DNA from: Enterobacter cloacae complex sp. ECNIH7
GTDB taxonomy: Bacteria; Pseudomonadota; Gammaproteobacteria; Enterobacterales; Enterobacteriaceae
Length of the DNA stretch: 64,000 bases
Reading direction: 5' to 3'
NCBI RefSeq assembly: GCF_002208095.1
Contig: NZ_CP017990.1
Span: 2,170,001-2,234,000 of the forward strand
The translations under genes and the position numbers were made by a program. The notes under the pieces were generated by a model. The model did not search any database. It was not told the DNA's origin and worked only from the letters and a program-made list of their open reading frames with translations. Shown here piece by piece: positions 38,324 to 54,379 of the stretch; the first letter of the stretch is position 1, and each line of letters starts with the position of its first letter.

Positions 38324-39042
38324 CGCAGCGGTCGGCCGCCGTCCACGGCAAAGGTTCTGCCGGTGACGTAGCAGCTGGTGAGCAGATAATCCACAAGATC
38401 GATGACCTCTTTCTCGCCCGGGGCGATTTTCATGAGCGACTTATTCAGCGCCTGCTGACGATACTCTGCATCATCGTTTTCGTTAAACAAAATCATCGCC
38501 GGGGCGATGGCGTTCACCTTCACCTCGGGCGCGAGCTTGCGGGCAAACGAGCGTGTCATATTATCCAGCGCGGCTTTGCTGGCCGCGTAGGCGATGTGCT
38601 TGTCGCTGCCTCGCTCAACCACATAATCGGTAAAGTGAATAATGTCGCCCGCCGCGTGCCCATGACCGCGGAGCAGATCCTGCAGAGCGTGGTTAAGCAG
38701 ATAAGGGGCATTGACGTGGATCTGCAGCATGGCGGAGAGCGTTTCGCTGAGTGACGTACCGGGTTTTTCGGCTCGCCATGCGCTGGCGTTATGGATCACG
38801 GCGCGCAGTCCCGTCGTGGCGGCTTTTACCTTTTCCGCGAAAGACAGAATGCCTTCATCGGTCGAAAAATCAGCCTGAATGCAGACCGCCCCGGCTTTGC
38901 GTAACCCTTCAATCGACGGGTATTCCGTACGGTAGCTGACAATGACCGGATGGCGAAGGTTGAGAAAGTGATGGGCGAGGGCGAGGCCGATACGGCGGCC
39001 TCCACCGGTAATCAGTATTGGGCGAAGCGGTGCATTTCCCAT
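38320..39042 (-). CDS. folM: dihydromonapterin/dihydrofolate reductase FolM
   Basis: Short-chain dehydrogenase of 240 residues that reduces dihydromonapterin to tetrahydromonapterin (and weakly dihydrofolate) with NADPH. N-terminal TGGGRRIGLALAHHF is the cofactor glycine-rich loop with the double-arginine expected for pteridine-type SDRs. The active-site tyrosine and lysine are in AYAASKAALDN. Also called ydgB. It lies between ydgC and ydgI as in E. coli. Confidence 0.95.
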   Translation of the reverse strand: MGNAPLRPILITGGGRRIGLALAHHFLNLRHPVIVSYRTEYPSIEGLRKAGAVCIQADFSTDEGILSFAEKVKAATTGLRAVIHNASAWRAEKPGTSLSETLSAMLQIHVNAPYLLNHALQDLLRGHGHAAGDIIHFTDYVVERGSDKHIAYAASKAALDNMTRSFARKLAPEVKVNAIAPAMILFNENDDAEYRQQALNKSLMKIAPGEKEVIDLVDYLLTSCYVTGRTFAVDGGRPLR

Positions 39043-39081
39043 CGTATTCTCCTTTACAGTTCAACAATGGGAAAGGCGATG

Positions 39082-40464
39082 CTAACCCATTAACATCCAG
39101 GTTGCCGGCAGGGCAGCAACCAGTAACAGTCCAATTAATGCCATTTCACGGCGTTTCAGCGCGTTCTCCAGCTGATGCGTACGGCGGGCGTAGATAAACA
39201 CCAGCAGACCCGGTGCGTACAGCACCACCGACAGCAGCAGATGCATAGGCCCGGAAGCATACAACAACCACAGGCCGTAAATACAGGCTCCGACACCCAC
39301 GACATAATGCGCCGGGCGTGTGGCAATTTTTAACAGATACGCACCCACTAAGAAATAGGGTACCAGAATCATCTCCGAGGCGATGGTCAGCAGGGTGTTA
39401 TAGTCAGAACCTGTGAGCCAGATCAGCACCAGACAGACCTGAACGCTGATGTTGGTCAGCCAGAGCGATGCCGACGGCGCGCTGTTTTGGTTTTGACGGG
39501 CGAACAGGCGTGGAAACGCCTTGTGCGTCGCGGCCAGGAACGGCACTTCAGCCGCCATGATGGTCCAGCTCAGGTAAGCGCCGCAGACGGAGACGATCAG
39601 CCCTGCGGCAATCACCACGTCGCCCCAGGGACCGAGCATTTTCACCATCAGGCCTGCCATTGACGGGTTACGCATTTCAGCCAGTTCAGGACGCGCCACC
39701 ACGCCCAGCGACAGCAGCGTCACCAGCAAATAGACCCCCAGCGCGGCCAGTACGGCCAGCAGCGTGGCGCGGCCCACATCGCGTTTATTCCTGGCCCGGG
39801 CAGAAACCACGACCGCGCCTTCTACGCCGATGAACACCCACAGGGTAATCAGCATCGTGTTTTTCACCTGCTCCCAGACGGGAACGCCCAGCGCAACGCC
39901 GCTGAAATCAAGCTTGAAAACGTCCAGACGGAACGCAATAAAGGCCAGAACGATAAACAGGCCGAGCGGAACCAGTTTCGCCAGCGTCGCCACAAGGTTG
40001 ATGCTGGCGGCCGTTTGTACGCCACGCAACACCAGCCAGTGGACGAACCACAGCAACACCGAGGCGCCCACAATAGACTGCCAGGTATTCCCGTCGCCAA
40101 AGAGGCGCAGCTCAGGCGTATCGGTAAAGAAACTGAGCGCCGAGAAGACGATTACAAGATAAGAGACGTTGGCGATAACGGCACACAGCCAGTATCCCCA
40201 TGCGGAACAGAAGCCAATCAGCTCGCCGAAACCTTCACGCGCATAGGTGAAAATGCCGCCGTCAAGATCCGGGCGAATGCGGGTGAGCAGCAGCATCGCG
40301 AAGGCCAGCAGCAGTATGCCGACACCCGTAATGCCCCAGCCAATGATGAGCGCGGAAGGGCTGGCGACGGCGGCCATATTTTGCGGCAAACTGAATACGC
40401 CTGCACCCAGCATTGAGCTTAAAACGAGTGCAGTCAGAGCACTCAGGCCAAGTTTCTTTTCCAT
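39082..40464 (-). CDS. ydgI: APC-family amino acid antiporter YdgI (putative arginine/ornithine type)
   Basis: Inner-membrane transporter of 460 residues with about 12 helices, in the basic amino acid/polyamine antiporter (ArcD-like) family. The N-terminal LSSMLGAGVFSLPQN is the unwound TM1 substrate loop, and GLIVSVCGAYLSWTIMAAEVPF occurs later. From ATG 40464 it matches E. coli YdgI in length; eight extra upstream codons are rejected. Substrate is predicted from family only. Confidence 0.93.
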   Translation of the reverse strand: MEKKLGLSALTALVLSSMLGAGVFSLPQNMAAVASPSALIIGWGITGVGILLLAFAMLLLTRIRPDLDGGIFTYAREGFGELIGFCSAWGYWLCAVIANVSYLVIVFSALSFFTDTPELRLFGDGNTWQSIVGASVLLWFVHWLVLRGVQTAASINLVATLAKLVPLGLFIVLAFIAFRLDVFKLDFSGVALGVPVWEQVKNTMLITLWVFIGVEGAVVVSARARNKRDVGRATLLAVLAALGVYLLVTLLSLGVVARPELAEMRNPSMAGLMVKMLGPWGDVVIAAGLIVSVCGAYLSWTIMAAEVPFLAATHKAFPRLFARQNQNSAPSASLWLTNISVQVCLVLIWLTGSDYNTLLTIASEMILVPYFLVGAYLLKIATRPAHYVVGVGACIYGLWLLYASGPMHLLLSVVLYAPGLLVFIYARRTHQLENALKRREMALIGLLLVAALPATWMLMG

Positions 40465-40605
40465 TGGCTTCCTGTTATGAAAGGTCAAAATCCAGAATAA
40501 TTATTTCGCTCAGGCGCATAAAAATGGTGGATCACACTAAGGCGCGGGATTTTACGGAGTGTAACGAATGCATGCAATGACGTGAGGCAGAAATTCAAAA
40601 AAAGT

Positions 40606-40635
40606 AACAAAAAAAGGCGGCATTGCGCCGCCTTT
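40606..40635 (-). terminator. intrinsic terminator of ydgH
   Basis: Stem AAAGGCGGC (40613-40621) and GCCGCCTTT (40627-40635); on the minus strand it is followed by TTTTTTTGTTACTTTTTTT. Located 14 bp after the ydgH stop. Confidence 0.9.
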
Positions 40636-40649
40636 CGTAAACGATGTTG

Positions 40650-41594
40650 TTACTTGTACAGATCGGCGCTGATGGTCACGTTGTTACCACGTTCCTGCCA
40701 CTGACGGGTGATGTGGTAGTACTTCGCCCCTTTCTTCGCCGCACGCTTCGCGACCTGGTAAGAGACTTCCGTCATGTTGCCGTAGTTGCCGGTAAACTTG
40801 ATGCTGTCGAACGGCACCATCTGCGCTGCAGTGGCGTTGTTCAACTCTTCAATTTTGGTACCGTCCGGCAGCGTAACGGAATAACGGCCACCTTTCGTGG
40901 ACTGAGTTTCGAAGAAACGGCCCACTTCAGCGCTTGGAGCAGCCGTCGTTGCTACGCCTGGAATTTCAACTTTCTTCGCTTCTTCGCCGCCTTTAGCTAG
41001 CGCCGCGCGACCTGCTTCTGAATTCGCCGGGATGGCATCCGGGCTCTGCAGAACACGTTTTTTCGCATCTTTTTTATAGATGAACGCGGTAATACGCTGG
41101 TTGCCACCCTGGTTAGCATCGACCTGACGCACGATGAAGAAAGAGTAGGCCCCTTTCTCTTTCGCGGCTTTGGTAATGGCATCGTTCACTTCAGGCTGGC
41201 TGCGATAGAAGCCCTGAACGGTGACGGTGTCGTAAGGTTCCAGCTCAATCGCCTGATCTTTCGGCAGTTCAACAACACCGTTGATCACGCGGTTTTTTGG
41301 TGCGTCAGCTTTCGGCGCATTGTCTTTGAACAGCGCAATGGTCACGCGCTGGTTACCGCTGTTGCCGTAATCGGACTGGTCAACCACATAAAACGAGGCC
41401 GCTCCGTTTTTATCTGCGGCTTTTGATGCAGCGGCGACGGCGTCGCCAATAGAATTATAACGACCCACAATGACCGTATGGTCAAAAGGTTTTAACGCTG
41501 CCGCTTGCTCCGGCGTTAACTCTGTTGCGGCATTCGCAGACAGGGCGGTCGCGGAAAGAAGTGCGGACGCCAGGAGTGTGTTCTTAAGCTTCAT
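40650..41594 (-). CDS. ydgH: periplasmic protein YdgH (three DUF1471/BhsA-type domains)
   Basis: Secreted protein of 314 residues from ATG 41594 (MKLKNTLLASALLSAT). The signal peptide is cleaved after SANA. It contains three YhcN/McbA-type DUF1471 modules (about 35-98, 108-171 and 245-314), each with the alternating YYV/YHI strand and a basic-residue helix. DUF1471 proteins act in stress response, biofilm and pathogenicity; YdgH's own job is unclear. Also called sssB-like in some species. The long N-terminal alternative is rejected for lack of conservation. Confidence 0.94.
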   Translation of the reverse strand: MKLKNTLLASALLSATALSANAATELTPEQAAALKPFDHTVIVGRYNSIGDAVAAASKAADKNGAASFYVVDQSDYGNSGNQRVTIALFKDNAPKADAPKNRVINGVVELPKDQAIELEPYDTVTVQGFYRSQPEVNDAITKAAKEKGAYSFFIVRQVDANQGGNQRITAFIYKKDAKKRVLQSPDAIPANSEAGRAALAKGGEEAKKVEIPGVATTAAPSAEVGRFFETQSTKGGRYSVTLPDGTKIEELNNATAAQMVPFDSIKFTGNYGNMTEVSYQVAKRAAKKGAKYYHITRQWQERGNNVTISADLYK

Positions 41595-43659
<2,065 letters not shown>

Positions 43660-43666
43660 GGGGTAG

Positions 43667-45058
<1,392 letters not shown>

Positions 45059-45072
45059 GTTGCGCTGAAACG

Positions 45073-45101
45073 AAAAAACCGCCGAATTCGGCGGTTTTTT
45101 T
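45073..45101. terminator. intrinsic terminator of pntAB
   Basis: AACCGCCG-AATT-CGGCGGTT at 45077-45096 with AAAA before and TTTTT after; perfect 8-bp stem, 18 bp after the pntB stop. Confidence 0.93.
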
Positions 45102-45170
45102 ATTGCCGGGTGGCGCTGACGCGTACCCGGCCTACGGTTTTGTAGGCCCGGCAAGCCTGTGCCGCCGGGC
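45102..45170. repeat. BIME (two REP units) between pntB and uspE
   Basis: REP unit ATTGCCGGGTGG ... ACCCGGCCTAC at 45102-45135 faces a diverged unit GTAGGCCCGGC ... GCCGCCGGGC at 45142-45170. It fills the convergent gap between pntB and uspE, which are not neighbours in E. coli K-12. Confidence 0.85.
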
Positions 45171-45178
45171 GTCAGGCG

Positions 45179-46129
45179 TTAATCGTCTTCCGGATCGTCC
45201 AGCTCAACCGGCGTCTGGTAATCATCCGGCTTAATGACCAGCAGGTCGCAGCGCAGATGGTCGATCACCTGTTCGGCGGTATTGCCGAGGAACGCGGCAG
45301 AAATACCGGTTCGGCCAATGGTGCCCAGCACCACAATCCCCGCCTGCAGGTGTTCCGCCAGGTCCGGGATCACCTCTTCAGGCAGCCCTTTTTCCACGTG
45401 GGTCATTTTCTCATCGATGCTGAATTTCTGACGCAGCGTTTTCATGGCCAGCAGATGCTGACCCCGGATCGCGTCGTTGTACACGCTCGGGTCAAATTCA
45501 GGCAGCTCAATGGCGATATTGATCGGCGTGACCGGATAGGCGCCAACCAGATGCACTTCGGTATGATTCACCTGTTCGGCAAGCTGGATGGTCTCCTTCA
45601 CCAGCTTCTCGTTCAGCGAGTTGTGGTAATCCTCTTCGCTCGCGAGGTTTACCGCCACAACGGCTTTCCCGCCTTCAGGCCACGGCTGGTCTTTCACCAT
45701 CCAGACCGGGCAAGGACATTTGCGCAGCAGGTGCCAGTCGGTCGGGGTGAAGATCACGGATTCCAGCTTGTCGTGCTGGTGCGCCATCTTCAGCAGCAGG
45801 TCGTGCCCGCCGGCGACAATTTCCTGGATGATGGCTTCGAAAGGTCGGTTATGCCAGACCACTTTAATATCAATGGGCACGCCCGCTTCCAGATAATACT
45901 TCGCCTGTTCACGGATCCACGCGGTACGCTGGCTGATGACGCCCTGACGCATAGCGGTGCGCTCGTCAGGCGACAGAAGGGTGGTCATCTCATACGAGAA
46001 GTCATAGATCGGCAAAAACGCTTTGATTTTGCCACCAATCCGTTGATGTAAATACACAGCACGTCGTAATGCCGGCTGATCGTCCTGATTCGGATCGATA
46101 GCTACCAGCATGTTTTGATACTTGGCCAT
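45179..46129 (-). CDS. uspE: universal stress protein UspE
   Basis: Tandem-domain universal stress protein of 316 residues, identical in length to E. coli UspE (YdaA). The first Usp domain is about 1-145 and the second 160-305, which carries the nucleotide-loop-like [21 protein letters not shown]. The acidic tail ends DDPEDD. It takes part in oxidative-stress resistance, aggregation and motility. It lies upstream of a small membrane-protein gene and fnr; K-12 also has uspE beside fnr. Confidence 0.97.
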   Translation of the reverse strand: MAKYQNMLVAIDPNQDDQPALRRAVYLHQRIGGKIKAFLPIYDFSYEMTTLLSPDERTAMRQGVISQRTAWIREQAKYYLEAGVPIDIKVVWHNRPFEAIIQEIVAGGHDLLLKMAHQHDKLESVIFTPTDWHLLRKCPCPVWMVKDQPWPEGGKAVVAVNLASEEDYHNSLNEKLVKETIQLAEQVNHTEVHLVGAYPVTPINIAIELPEFDPSVYNDAIRGQHLLAMKTLRQKFSIDEKMTHVEKGLPEEVIPDLAEHLQAGIVVLGTIGRTGISAAFLGNTAEQVIDHLRCDLLVIKPDDYQTPVELDDPEDD

Positions 46130-46238
46130 ACAGGTCTCCTTACTACTGTCACCACAGTCTGTAATTAAAAGAGTAACCTATATATCCTGAATGAAACAGA
46201 GGGGAGGTTTTGCCAGATCAATAATTCATGAAAATTTA

Positions 46239-46433
46239 TCAGAGGAAAAGCACCGTCGTCGTCACCGCGATAAACGCAATAAACAACAGCACCATCACCG
46301 CTATCGCAAAGGTCGTGGAGTCCTGAATGTAGGTTTTTTCCTCCCCCTTCATCGGGCCGACAAGCATGATCCAGATGAAGAGAAAGGTCACAGAGGCAAT
46401 CACGACTGAAACGAAAAACAAACTTTCTCTCAA
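46239..46433 (-). CDS. small two-helix membrane protein, unknown
   Basis: A 64-residue hydrophobic protein with two predicted membrane helices (about 3-25 and 42-63) joined by a short charged loop (GEEKTYIQDS). The start is TTG at 46433, with GAGG 7 nt upstream and an in-frame stop just before; the nearby ATG at 46438 is in another frame and closes after two codons. It lies between fnr and uspE, on the same strand. I do not recognise a family, though conservation of hydrophobic pattern suggests a real gene. It could be FNR-linked by position only. Confidence 0.6.
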   Translation of the reverse strand: MRESLFFVSVVIASVTFLFIWIMLVGPMKGEEKTYIQDSTTFAIAVMVLLFIAFIAVTTTVLFL

Positions 46434-46513
46434 TTCATAACCTCAACGAGAACCTTTTGGGTGCTGTGTGGGGACGTGCTACGGTGAAAATATCTTGAAA
46501 CGGAAGTGATTAT

Positions 46514-46549
46514 ACCAGACCAATAAATCACAAGATTTATCGGTCTGGT
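46514..46549. terminator. long hairpin after fnr
   Basis: ACCAGACC-A-ATAAATC and GATTTAT-C-GGTCTGGT form a 16-bp stem with one mismatch and an ACAA loop. It begins 17 bp beyond the fnr stop. A clear U tract is lacking, so it may act as an mRNA-stabilising stem rather than a strong terminator. Confidence 0.6.
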
Positions 46550-46566
46550 GATCGATATGCGGAGAG

Positions 46567-47319
46567 TTACGCCACGTTGCGGGCGTGCCCGGCAAGAACG
46601 GCCAGCGCCTCACCGTTTTCGATAGTGATGTATTTACCTTTAACGGCCAGCATCCCGCTTTTCTGGAAACGGCCCAGCAGACGGCTGATGGTTTCCACGG
46701 TCAGGCCCAGGTAGTTACCGATATCGCCACGCGTCATCGTCAGACGGAACTCACGCGGCGAGAAGCCACGCTCGGCGAAGCGGCGGGAGAGGTTGTAGAT
46801 AAATGCGGCCAGGCGCTCTTCTGCGTTCTTTTTAGAAAGCAGCAGAATCATGTCCTGATCGCCTTTGATCTCACCGCTCATCAGACGCATCATCTGCTGA
46901 CGCAGGTTAGGCATCTTGCCGGACAGATCGTCCAGGGTTTCAAACGGGATTTCGCAAACCATAGAGGTTTCGAGTGCCTGAGCAAAGCTCGGGTGATGGC
47001 CCGTGCCGATGGCATCAAAGCCCACCAGGTCGCCCGCCAGATGGAAGCCGGTGATCTGCTCATCACCCTGTTCGGTGATGGTGTAGCTCTTGATGGTGCC
47101 AGAACGGATAGCATAGAGCGATTTCAGTTCGTCTCCCGCTTTAAACAGCGTCTGCCCTTTCTGAATAGGCTTTTTGCGCTCGATGATATTATCAAGCTGA
47201 TCGAGTTCATGCTCATTCAGGGTAAACGGGATACAGAGCTGGCTGATGCTGCAATCCTGGCAATGGATAGCACAACCGCCAGACTGAATGCGTCGTATAA
47301 TTCGCTTTTCCGGGATCAT
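46567..47319 (-). CDS. fnr: anaerobic regulator FNR
   Basis: Oxygen-sensing CRP/FNR-family activator-repressor of 250 residues, almost identical to E. coli. Cluster cysteines C20, C23, C29 and C122 are all present, plus C16. The effector beta-roll and dimer helix follow, then the DNA-recognition helix with [15 protein letters not shown] (E209, S212, R213 in the E..SR signature). I use ATG 47319 (MIPEKR); a TTG four codons earlier is also possible. An FNR box lies just upstream, consistent with known anaerobic autorepression. Confidence 0.98.
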   Translation of the reverse strand: MIPEKRIIRRIQSGGCAIHCQDCSISQLCIPFTLNEHELDQLDNIIERKKPIQKGQTLFKAGDELKSLYAIRSGTIKSYTITEQGDEQITGFHLAGDLVGFDAIGTGHHPSFAQALETSMVCEIPFETLDDLSGKMPNLRQQMMRLMSGEIKGDQDMILLLSKKNAEERLAAFIYNLSRRFAERGFSPREFRLTMTRGDIGNYLGLTVETISRLLGRFQKSGMLAVKGKYITIENGEALAVLAGHARNVA

Positions 47320-47338
47320 AGGTTTGCTCAAGCCTTAA

Positions 47339-47352
47339 TTGATATTGGTCAA
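47339..47352. promoter_or_regulatory. FNR box upstream of fnr
   Basis: TTGATATTGGTCAA matches the consensus TTGAT-N4-ATCAA with one mismatch (G for A). It lies 20 bp before the fnr start, where autorepression is known in E. coli. Confidence 0.82.
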
Positions 47353-47502
47353 TTTTAACATCTTTTTGGTAAGTACGTAAGCCTGACAAACCCTCAATAA
47401 GGGCAAGTGGCGACATTGTGTCGCCATCTTCTTGAAATTCCACAGCTTGATTATGGATTTTTAGCCTAACCGGAAGAAAATTAAGCACAAAAAGCCTGGA
47501 AG

Positions 47503-48018
47503 CTAGAGCAGGAGATACCCTTCGTGACGCAGCAACCACTCTTTGCGCTGCACGCCGCCGGCATAGCCTGTCATGGTGCCGTTGCGGCCAATGACGCGAT
47601 GGCAGGGCACCACGATGCTGACCGGGTTAGAGCCGTTAGCGGCACCCACCGCGCGTGCGGCGCCCGCGCGGCCTAGCTGTTCCGCGAGCTGGCCGTAATG
47701 CATGACCTGCCCGCAGGGAATGGACCGCAGCGCCTGCCACACTTCGCGCTGAAAAGGCGTGCCTGCCGTGGCGGTCGGCAGAGTATCGATGATGCTGAGA
47801 TCGCCTTCGAAGTAGGCCGTAAGCTTGTCGCTCAGCCCGCCCGGGTTGGTGGCGCGGATACGTTCATACCCCTGTGAGCGGTAGTGAACATGGAGCAGTT
47901 CTTCCATGCGGTCGCTGTGCTCTTCCCATTCGACGGCGCGCAGGCAGAACTGCTCGTCCGCGATCACCCACAGCGGCCCGAGCGGCGTCGCAATCTTATC
48001 TTCGAGTAATCTCAGCAT
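47503..48018 (-). CDS. ogt: O6-alkylguanine-DNA alkyltransferase Ogt
   Basis: Constitutive suicide methyltransferase repairing O6-methylguanine and O4-methylthymine; 171 residues from ATG 48018 (MLRLLEDK). The acceptor cysteine is in [13 protein letters not shown], and the DNA-binding arginine segment is [18 protein letters not shown]. It lacks the Ada-type N-terminal phosphotriester domain. It follows abgT with 10 bp between and may be partly read from the abg operon, though in E. coli it has its own promoter. Confidence 0.97.
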   Translation of the reverse strand: MLRLLEDKIATPLGPLWVIADEQFCLRAVEWEEHSDRMEELLHVHYRSQGYERIRATNPGGLSDKLTAYFEGDLSIIDTLPTATAGTPFQREVWQALRSIPCGQVMHYGQLAEQLGRAGAARAVGAANGSNPVSIVVPCHRVIGRNGTMTGYAGGVQRKEWLLRHEGYLLL

Positions 48019-48028
48019 CCTCATTCCT

Positions 48029-49555
48029 TTAGTTCAGCCTCGGGTAAATCCCCGGCCCAATCGGCAGGCCGACAAGATACCATGCCACCAGCATCACCAG
48101 CCATACCCCTAAAAAGATAAGCGGGTAGGGTAAAACCAGCGAATAGTAGGTACCCAGTTTGGCCTCGGGTTTATAGCGCTGCAGGAAGCCTAAAAACAGC
48201 GGAACAAACGGCGAAACCGGCGCCAGCGGAATCACCGAGGAGTCCGCGATGCGGAACAGGATCTGCGCGAAAGCCGGGTGGAAGCCCAGCATCATAAACA
48301 TCGGTACGAAGATCGGGGCCAGAATCGACCAGATGGCGGAGCCGCTGGCGATAAACATGCACAACAGGGATGACAGCAGCGCGAGGCCGACAAACGCCGG
48401 TACGCCGCTTAGCCCGGCCGCCTCCAGCGCGTCGGTCAGACCCACTGCCATAAACTTGCCCATGTTGCTCCAGTTAAACATCGCCACAAACTGCGCCAGC
48501 GGGAACACCATCACGATAAAGCCCGCCATCTCTTTCATCGGCTCGATCATCAGCTGCGGCAGATCGCCCTGACGGCGGATTTTGCCGGTAGCGATACCGT
48601 AGGCGAGCGAGACGACAAAGAAAAACAGAATAATCAGCGGCACGATGCCCTGAATAAACGGCGAGGGCAGGACGGTATGTTTAACCGGATCGCGCAATAT
48701 GCCGTTTTCCGGCACCACCATCAGCGCCACCAGCGCGATAAAGGCCAGCGAGACCACGCCCGCCACGCGCAGGCCGAAGCGCTGCTCTTTGCTCAGGGTC
48801 TCCAGCTTTTCATCGCTACGGCCTTCCCATTTACCCAGCCGCGGCTCGATGATTTTATCGGTAATCAGCCCGCCGACAATCGTCAGGACAATCACCGAGC
48901 TGGCCATAAAGTACCAGTTGTCGATCACGCTGACGTGCATTGCCGCATCAATGGTCTTTGCCGCCTCCGTGCTGATGCCAGAGAGCAGCACGTCGGTGGT
49001 GACGATCAGCAGGTTAGCGGTAAATCCGCAGCCCACGCCCGCAATCGCCGACAGCAGGCCCGCCACGGGGTGACGCCCGACGGCGAGGAAAATCAGCGCC
49101 CCCATCGGCGGCATGATCACCAGCGCGGCGTCGGAGGAGATATGGCTGAAGAAGGCGATAAACAGCACCATATAGCTGGCGTAACGCGCGCTGACGTGAG
49201 AAGCCATCTTCACCATTAATGCAGGCAGCAAGCCCACCCGTTCAGCCAGCCCGGCGCCCAGCACCAGCGCCAGAATGGCGCCGAGCGGGGCGAAGCCGCT
49301 GAAGTTTTTAATCACGTTGGGTAAAAACCAGTGCAGCCCGTCAACGCTGAGCAGGTTTTTTACCGCCATCAGGCTGCCGTCAGCCGGGCTGCGCACGCTC
49401 ACGTCAAAGGCGGAGAGCACGGCGGTGGCGACCATTAAAATCACAATCAGATAGATAAACAGCAGGAAAGGGTGCGGCACTTTATTGCCGATCCTTTCAA
49501 CCCAGCCATAGAGCTTACCGGATGGGGAATGCGAAGGTATGGAAGACATACTCAT
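48029..49555 (-). CDS. abgT: p-aminobenzoyl-glutamate transporter AbgT
   Basis: Inner-membrane transporter of 508 residues, founding member of the AbgT family (dimer, nine helices plus two hairpins per protomer). It imports the folate breakdown product p-aminobenzoyl-glutamate for cleavage by AbgAB. Conserved hairpin segments include [32 protein letters not shown] and [15 protein letters not shown]. The sequence is close to E. coli AbgT throughout. Third gene of abgABT, 36 bp after abgB. Confidence 0.97.
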   Translation of the reverse strand: MSMSSIPSHSPSGKLYGWVERIGNKVPHPFLLFIYLIVILMVATAVLSAFDVSVRSPADGSLMAVKNLLSVDGLHWFLPNVIKNFSGFAPLGAILALVLGAGLAERVGLLPALMVKMASHVSARYASYMVLFIAFFSHISSDAALVIMPPMGALIFLAVGRHPVAGLLSAIAGVGCGFTANLLIVTTDVLLSGISTEAAKTIDAAMHVSVIDNWYFMASSVIVLTIVGGLITDKIIEPRLGKWEGRSDEKLETLSKEQRFGLRVAGVVSLAFIALVALMVVPENGILRDPVKHTVLPSPFIQGIVPLIILFFFVVSLAYGIATGKIRRQGDLPQLMIEPMKEMAGFIVMVFPLAQFVAMFNWSNMGKFMAVGLTDALEAAGLSGVPAFVGLALLSSLLCMFIASGSAIWSILAPIFVPMFMMLGFHPAFAQILFRIADSSVIPLAPVSPFVPLFLGFLQRYKPEAKLGTYYSLVLPYPLIFLGVWLVMLVAWYLVGLPIGPGIYPRLN

Positions 49556-49591
49556 GGACGTTCCTCGGGAGTGTTGTTGTGTTGTGTTTTT

Positions 49592-52347
<2,756 letters not shown>

Positions 52348-52390
52348 ATCTGTTCCTGTCATCATTAAAATATGTGAACTGCTTCAAGCT

Positions 52391-52411
52391 GTGATAGTTT
52401 TTACTTATCAC
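52391..52411. promoter_or_regulatory. candidate AbgR operator in the abgA/abgR divergent region
   Basis: Inverted repeat GTGATA-N9-TATCAC, a spacing and symmetry usual for LysR-type operators, 44 bp upstream of abgA and 112 bp upstream of abgR. Identified by eye; binding by AbgR is inference. Confidence 0.42.
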
Positions 52412-52522
52412 TAACCGATTTTTCACAGTTTTAACCGTTCAGGAATTACCCTCGCACATCCCTTTCCATTAAAGTAGATGACAGTTTCTTTACTCTGATA
52501 AACAACGGTTATCGGTCGGGCT

Positions 52523-53434
52523 ATGACATTCCAGATTAAATTTCATCAAATCCGGGCGTTTGTTGAGGTTGCGCGTCAGGGCAGCATTCGCGGCGCCAGC
52601 AGGACGCTGAATCTTTCCCAGCCGGCGCTGACCAAATCCATCAAAGAGCTGGAGGAGGGCATGGCGGCGCAGCTTTTCGTGCGCAGGAGTAAAGGCGTCG
52701 CGTTGACCGAATGCGGTGAGGGCTTTTACCAGCGCGCCAGGTTGATTCTGGAAGAGCTGCGCGCGGCGCAGGATGATATCCGTCAGCGGCAGGGGGAGCT
52801 GGCCGGGCAGATCAACATCGGGATGGGGGCCAGCGTTTCACGCACGCTGATGCCCGCCGTTATCACCCGCTTTCATGCGCAGCATCCGCAGGTCAAGGTG
52901 CGGATTATGGAAGGGCAGCTGGTGTCGATGATCAATGAATTACGCCAGGGCGAGCTGGACTTCACCATCAATACCTATTATCAGGGGCCTTACGACCAGG
53001 AATTTACGTTTGAAAAGCTCTTCGAAAAACCGTTTGCGGTATTTTGTCGGGAAGGTCACCCGGCAATGGGGGCAACGTCAATTAATGAACTTCTGCATTA
53101 TAACTGGACAATGCCGACGCCGCGGGGAAGTTATTATAAGCAATTAGAGGAGGTATTTAGCGATCGTTCGCAAATACCGCGAATTGGTGTGGTTTGCGAA
53201 ACATTTTCTTCCTGTATTAGCCTGGTCGCGCAAAGTGATTTTTTAAGCATATTGCCGCAGGAGCTAGGCTGTGACCCGCTGCTGGCACACCGTCTGGTCA
53301 TGCTGCCGGTTGTCGAATCGCTTCCTAAAGCAACCTATTATTTAATTCAGCGTCGTGATTCACGTCAGACTCCCCTTGCTGAGTCATTAATTACGCAGTT
53401 CAGAAGGGAGGTGAGGAAAATAGTCGTCGCGTGA
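52523..53434 (+). CDS. abgR: LysR-family regulator AbgR
   Basis: Regulator of the abg operon; 303 residues. The HTH is at about 5-63 (RQGSIRGASRTLNLSQPALTKSIKELEEGM). The effector domain follows, with GQINIGMGASVSRTLMPAVI. Divergent from abgA across 175 bp as in E. coli. In the last third, the coding DNA is noticeably more AT-rich than in the first (for example around 53100-53230), which probably reflects weaker constraint. Confidence 0.94.
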   Translation: MTFQIKFHQIRAFVEVARQGSIRGASRTLNLSQPALTKSIKELEEGMAAQLFVRRSKGVALTECGEGFYQRARLILEELRAAQDDIRQRQGELAGQINIGMGASVSRTLMPAVITRFHAQHPQVKVRIMEGQLVSMINELRQGELDFTINTYYQGPYDQEFTFEKLFEKPFAVFCREGHPAMGATSINELLHYNWTMPTPRGSYYKQLEEVFSDRSQIPRIGVVCETFSSCISLVAQSDFLSILPQELGCDPLLAHRLVMLPVVESLPKATYYLIQRRDSRQTPLAESLITQFRREVRKIVVA

Positions 53435-53788
53435 AATACAGATTAAAAAAACAGGATCTGCCCGACATCAGACAGACCCTATAGTACACACAGCAGTACG
53501 TCCTTTCGCCAATCCTGAGTATTATTTCCATGAGGCAGGTATATTTAGGTATAACACCTTTCCCGAAAAATGAAAGGCGGGCGAGTGATTGATTTCACGA
53601 AATTTTAACATAAATCACGTATTTTACCTTTGCTGAAATTTTAGTTAAGTCTGATTTAAGTTTATTTAATAATTACTATATATATTCATCAGGTTAATAT
53701 TATTGCCACGCATCGCCCTGTAACGGTGATTGAGGCCGGTCTCTGGCGCAGGTATAGTACAGTCCTCAGATGTAGCCGGAGGATGTCC
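53435..53788. other. 354-bp intergenic region between abgR and smrA
   Basis: Strongly AT-rich in its second half (53590-53710). I find no long frame, no convincing hairpin terminator and no RNA gene. The smrA promoter is presumably near 53690-53760, where TATAGT at 53754 could serve as a -10, followed by GGAGG at 53778. Confidence 0.55.
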
Positions 53789-54352
53789 ATGAACCCTGAC
53801 GACAAATCATTTTTTCTTGACGCCATGGAAGATGTCCAGCCCCTGAAGCGCTGCGCGGATATTCACTGGCAGCCCAGCCGCAATACGCGGACGCGCGAGG
53901 AGGTGGATAGCGAACAGCTGGATAACTTCCTGACGCTGGATTTTCTTGACGTGCTTCCCCTGGAAGAACCGCTGGCGTTCCAGCGCGAAGGGGTACAGCA
54001 GGGCGTTATTGATAAGCTGCGCACGGGTAAATACGCCCGCCAGGCCAGCTTAAACCTCCTGCGTCAGCCCGCCGAACGCTGCCGTCAGATGCTCTATTCT
54101 TTTATTCGCCAGGCCGGACGCGACGGGTTACGCAATCTGATTATCATTCACGGGAAAGGGCGCGAGCAGAACTCGCATCCCAATGTGGTGCGTAGCTATC
54201 TTGCGCGCTGGTTAACCGAGTTCGAGGAAGTGCAGGCCTTCTGCGTGGCGCTGCCGCATCACGGCGGCAGCGGGGCATGTTATGTTTCACTGCGAAAATC
54301 GGATGAGGCAAAACAGGAAAACTGGGAGCGGCACGCCAAGCGCAGCCGCTAG
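53789..54352 (+). CDS. smrA: Smr-domain DNA endonuclease SmrA (YdaL)
   Basis: A 187-residue protein with an N-terminal extension and a C-terminal Smr domain (about 88-175). The LDKL-type entry, NLIIIHGKG and the HGGSGACYVSLR end are the family's conserved loops; YdaL from E. coli has nicking endonuclease activity. Start ATG 53789 has CCGGAGG upstream; an earlier GTG at 53726 would add 21 unconserved residues. In K-12 the next genes are dgcM and zntB; here a chemoreceptor gene follows. Confidence 0.95.
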   Translation: MNPDDKSFFLDAMEDVQPLKRCADIHWQPSRNTRTREEVDSEQLDNFLTLDFLDVLPLEEPLAFQREGVQQGVIDKLRTGKYARQASLNLLRQPAERCRQMLYSFIRQAGRDGLRNLIIIHGKGREQNSHPNVVRSYLARWLTEFEEVQAFCVALPHHGGSGACYVSLRKSDEAKQENWERHAKRSR

Positions 54353-54379
54353 CGGGCGATCTCCTCGCCCGCCGGTGAC

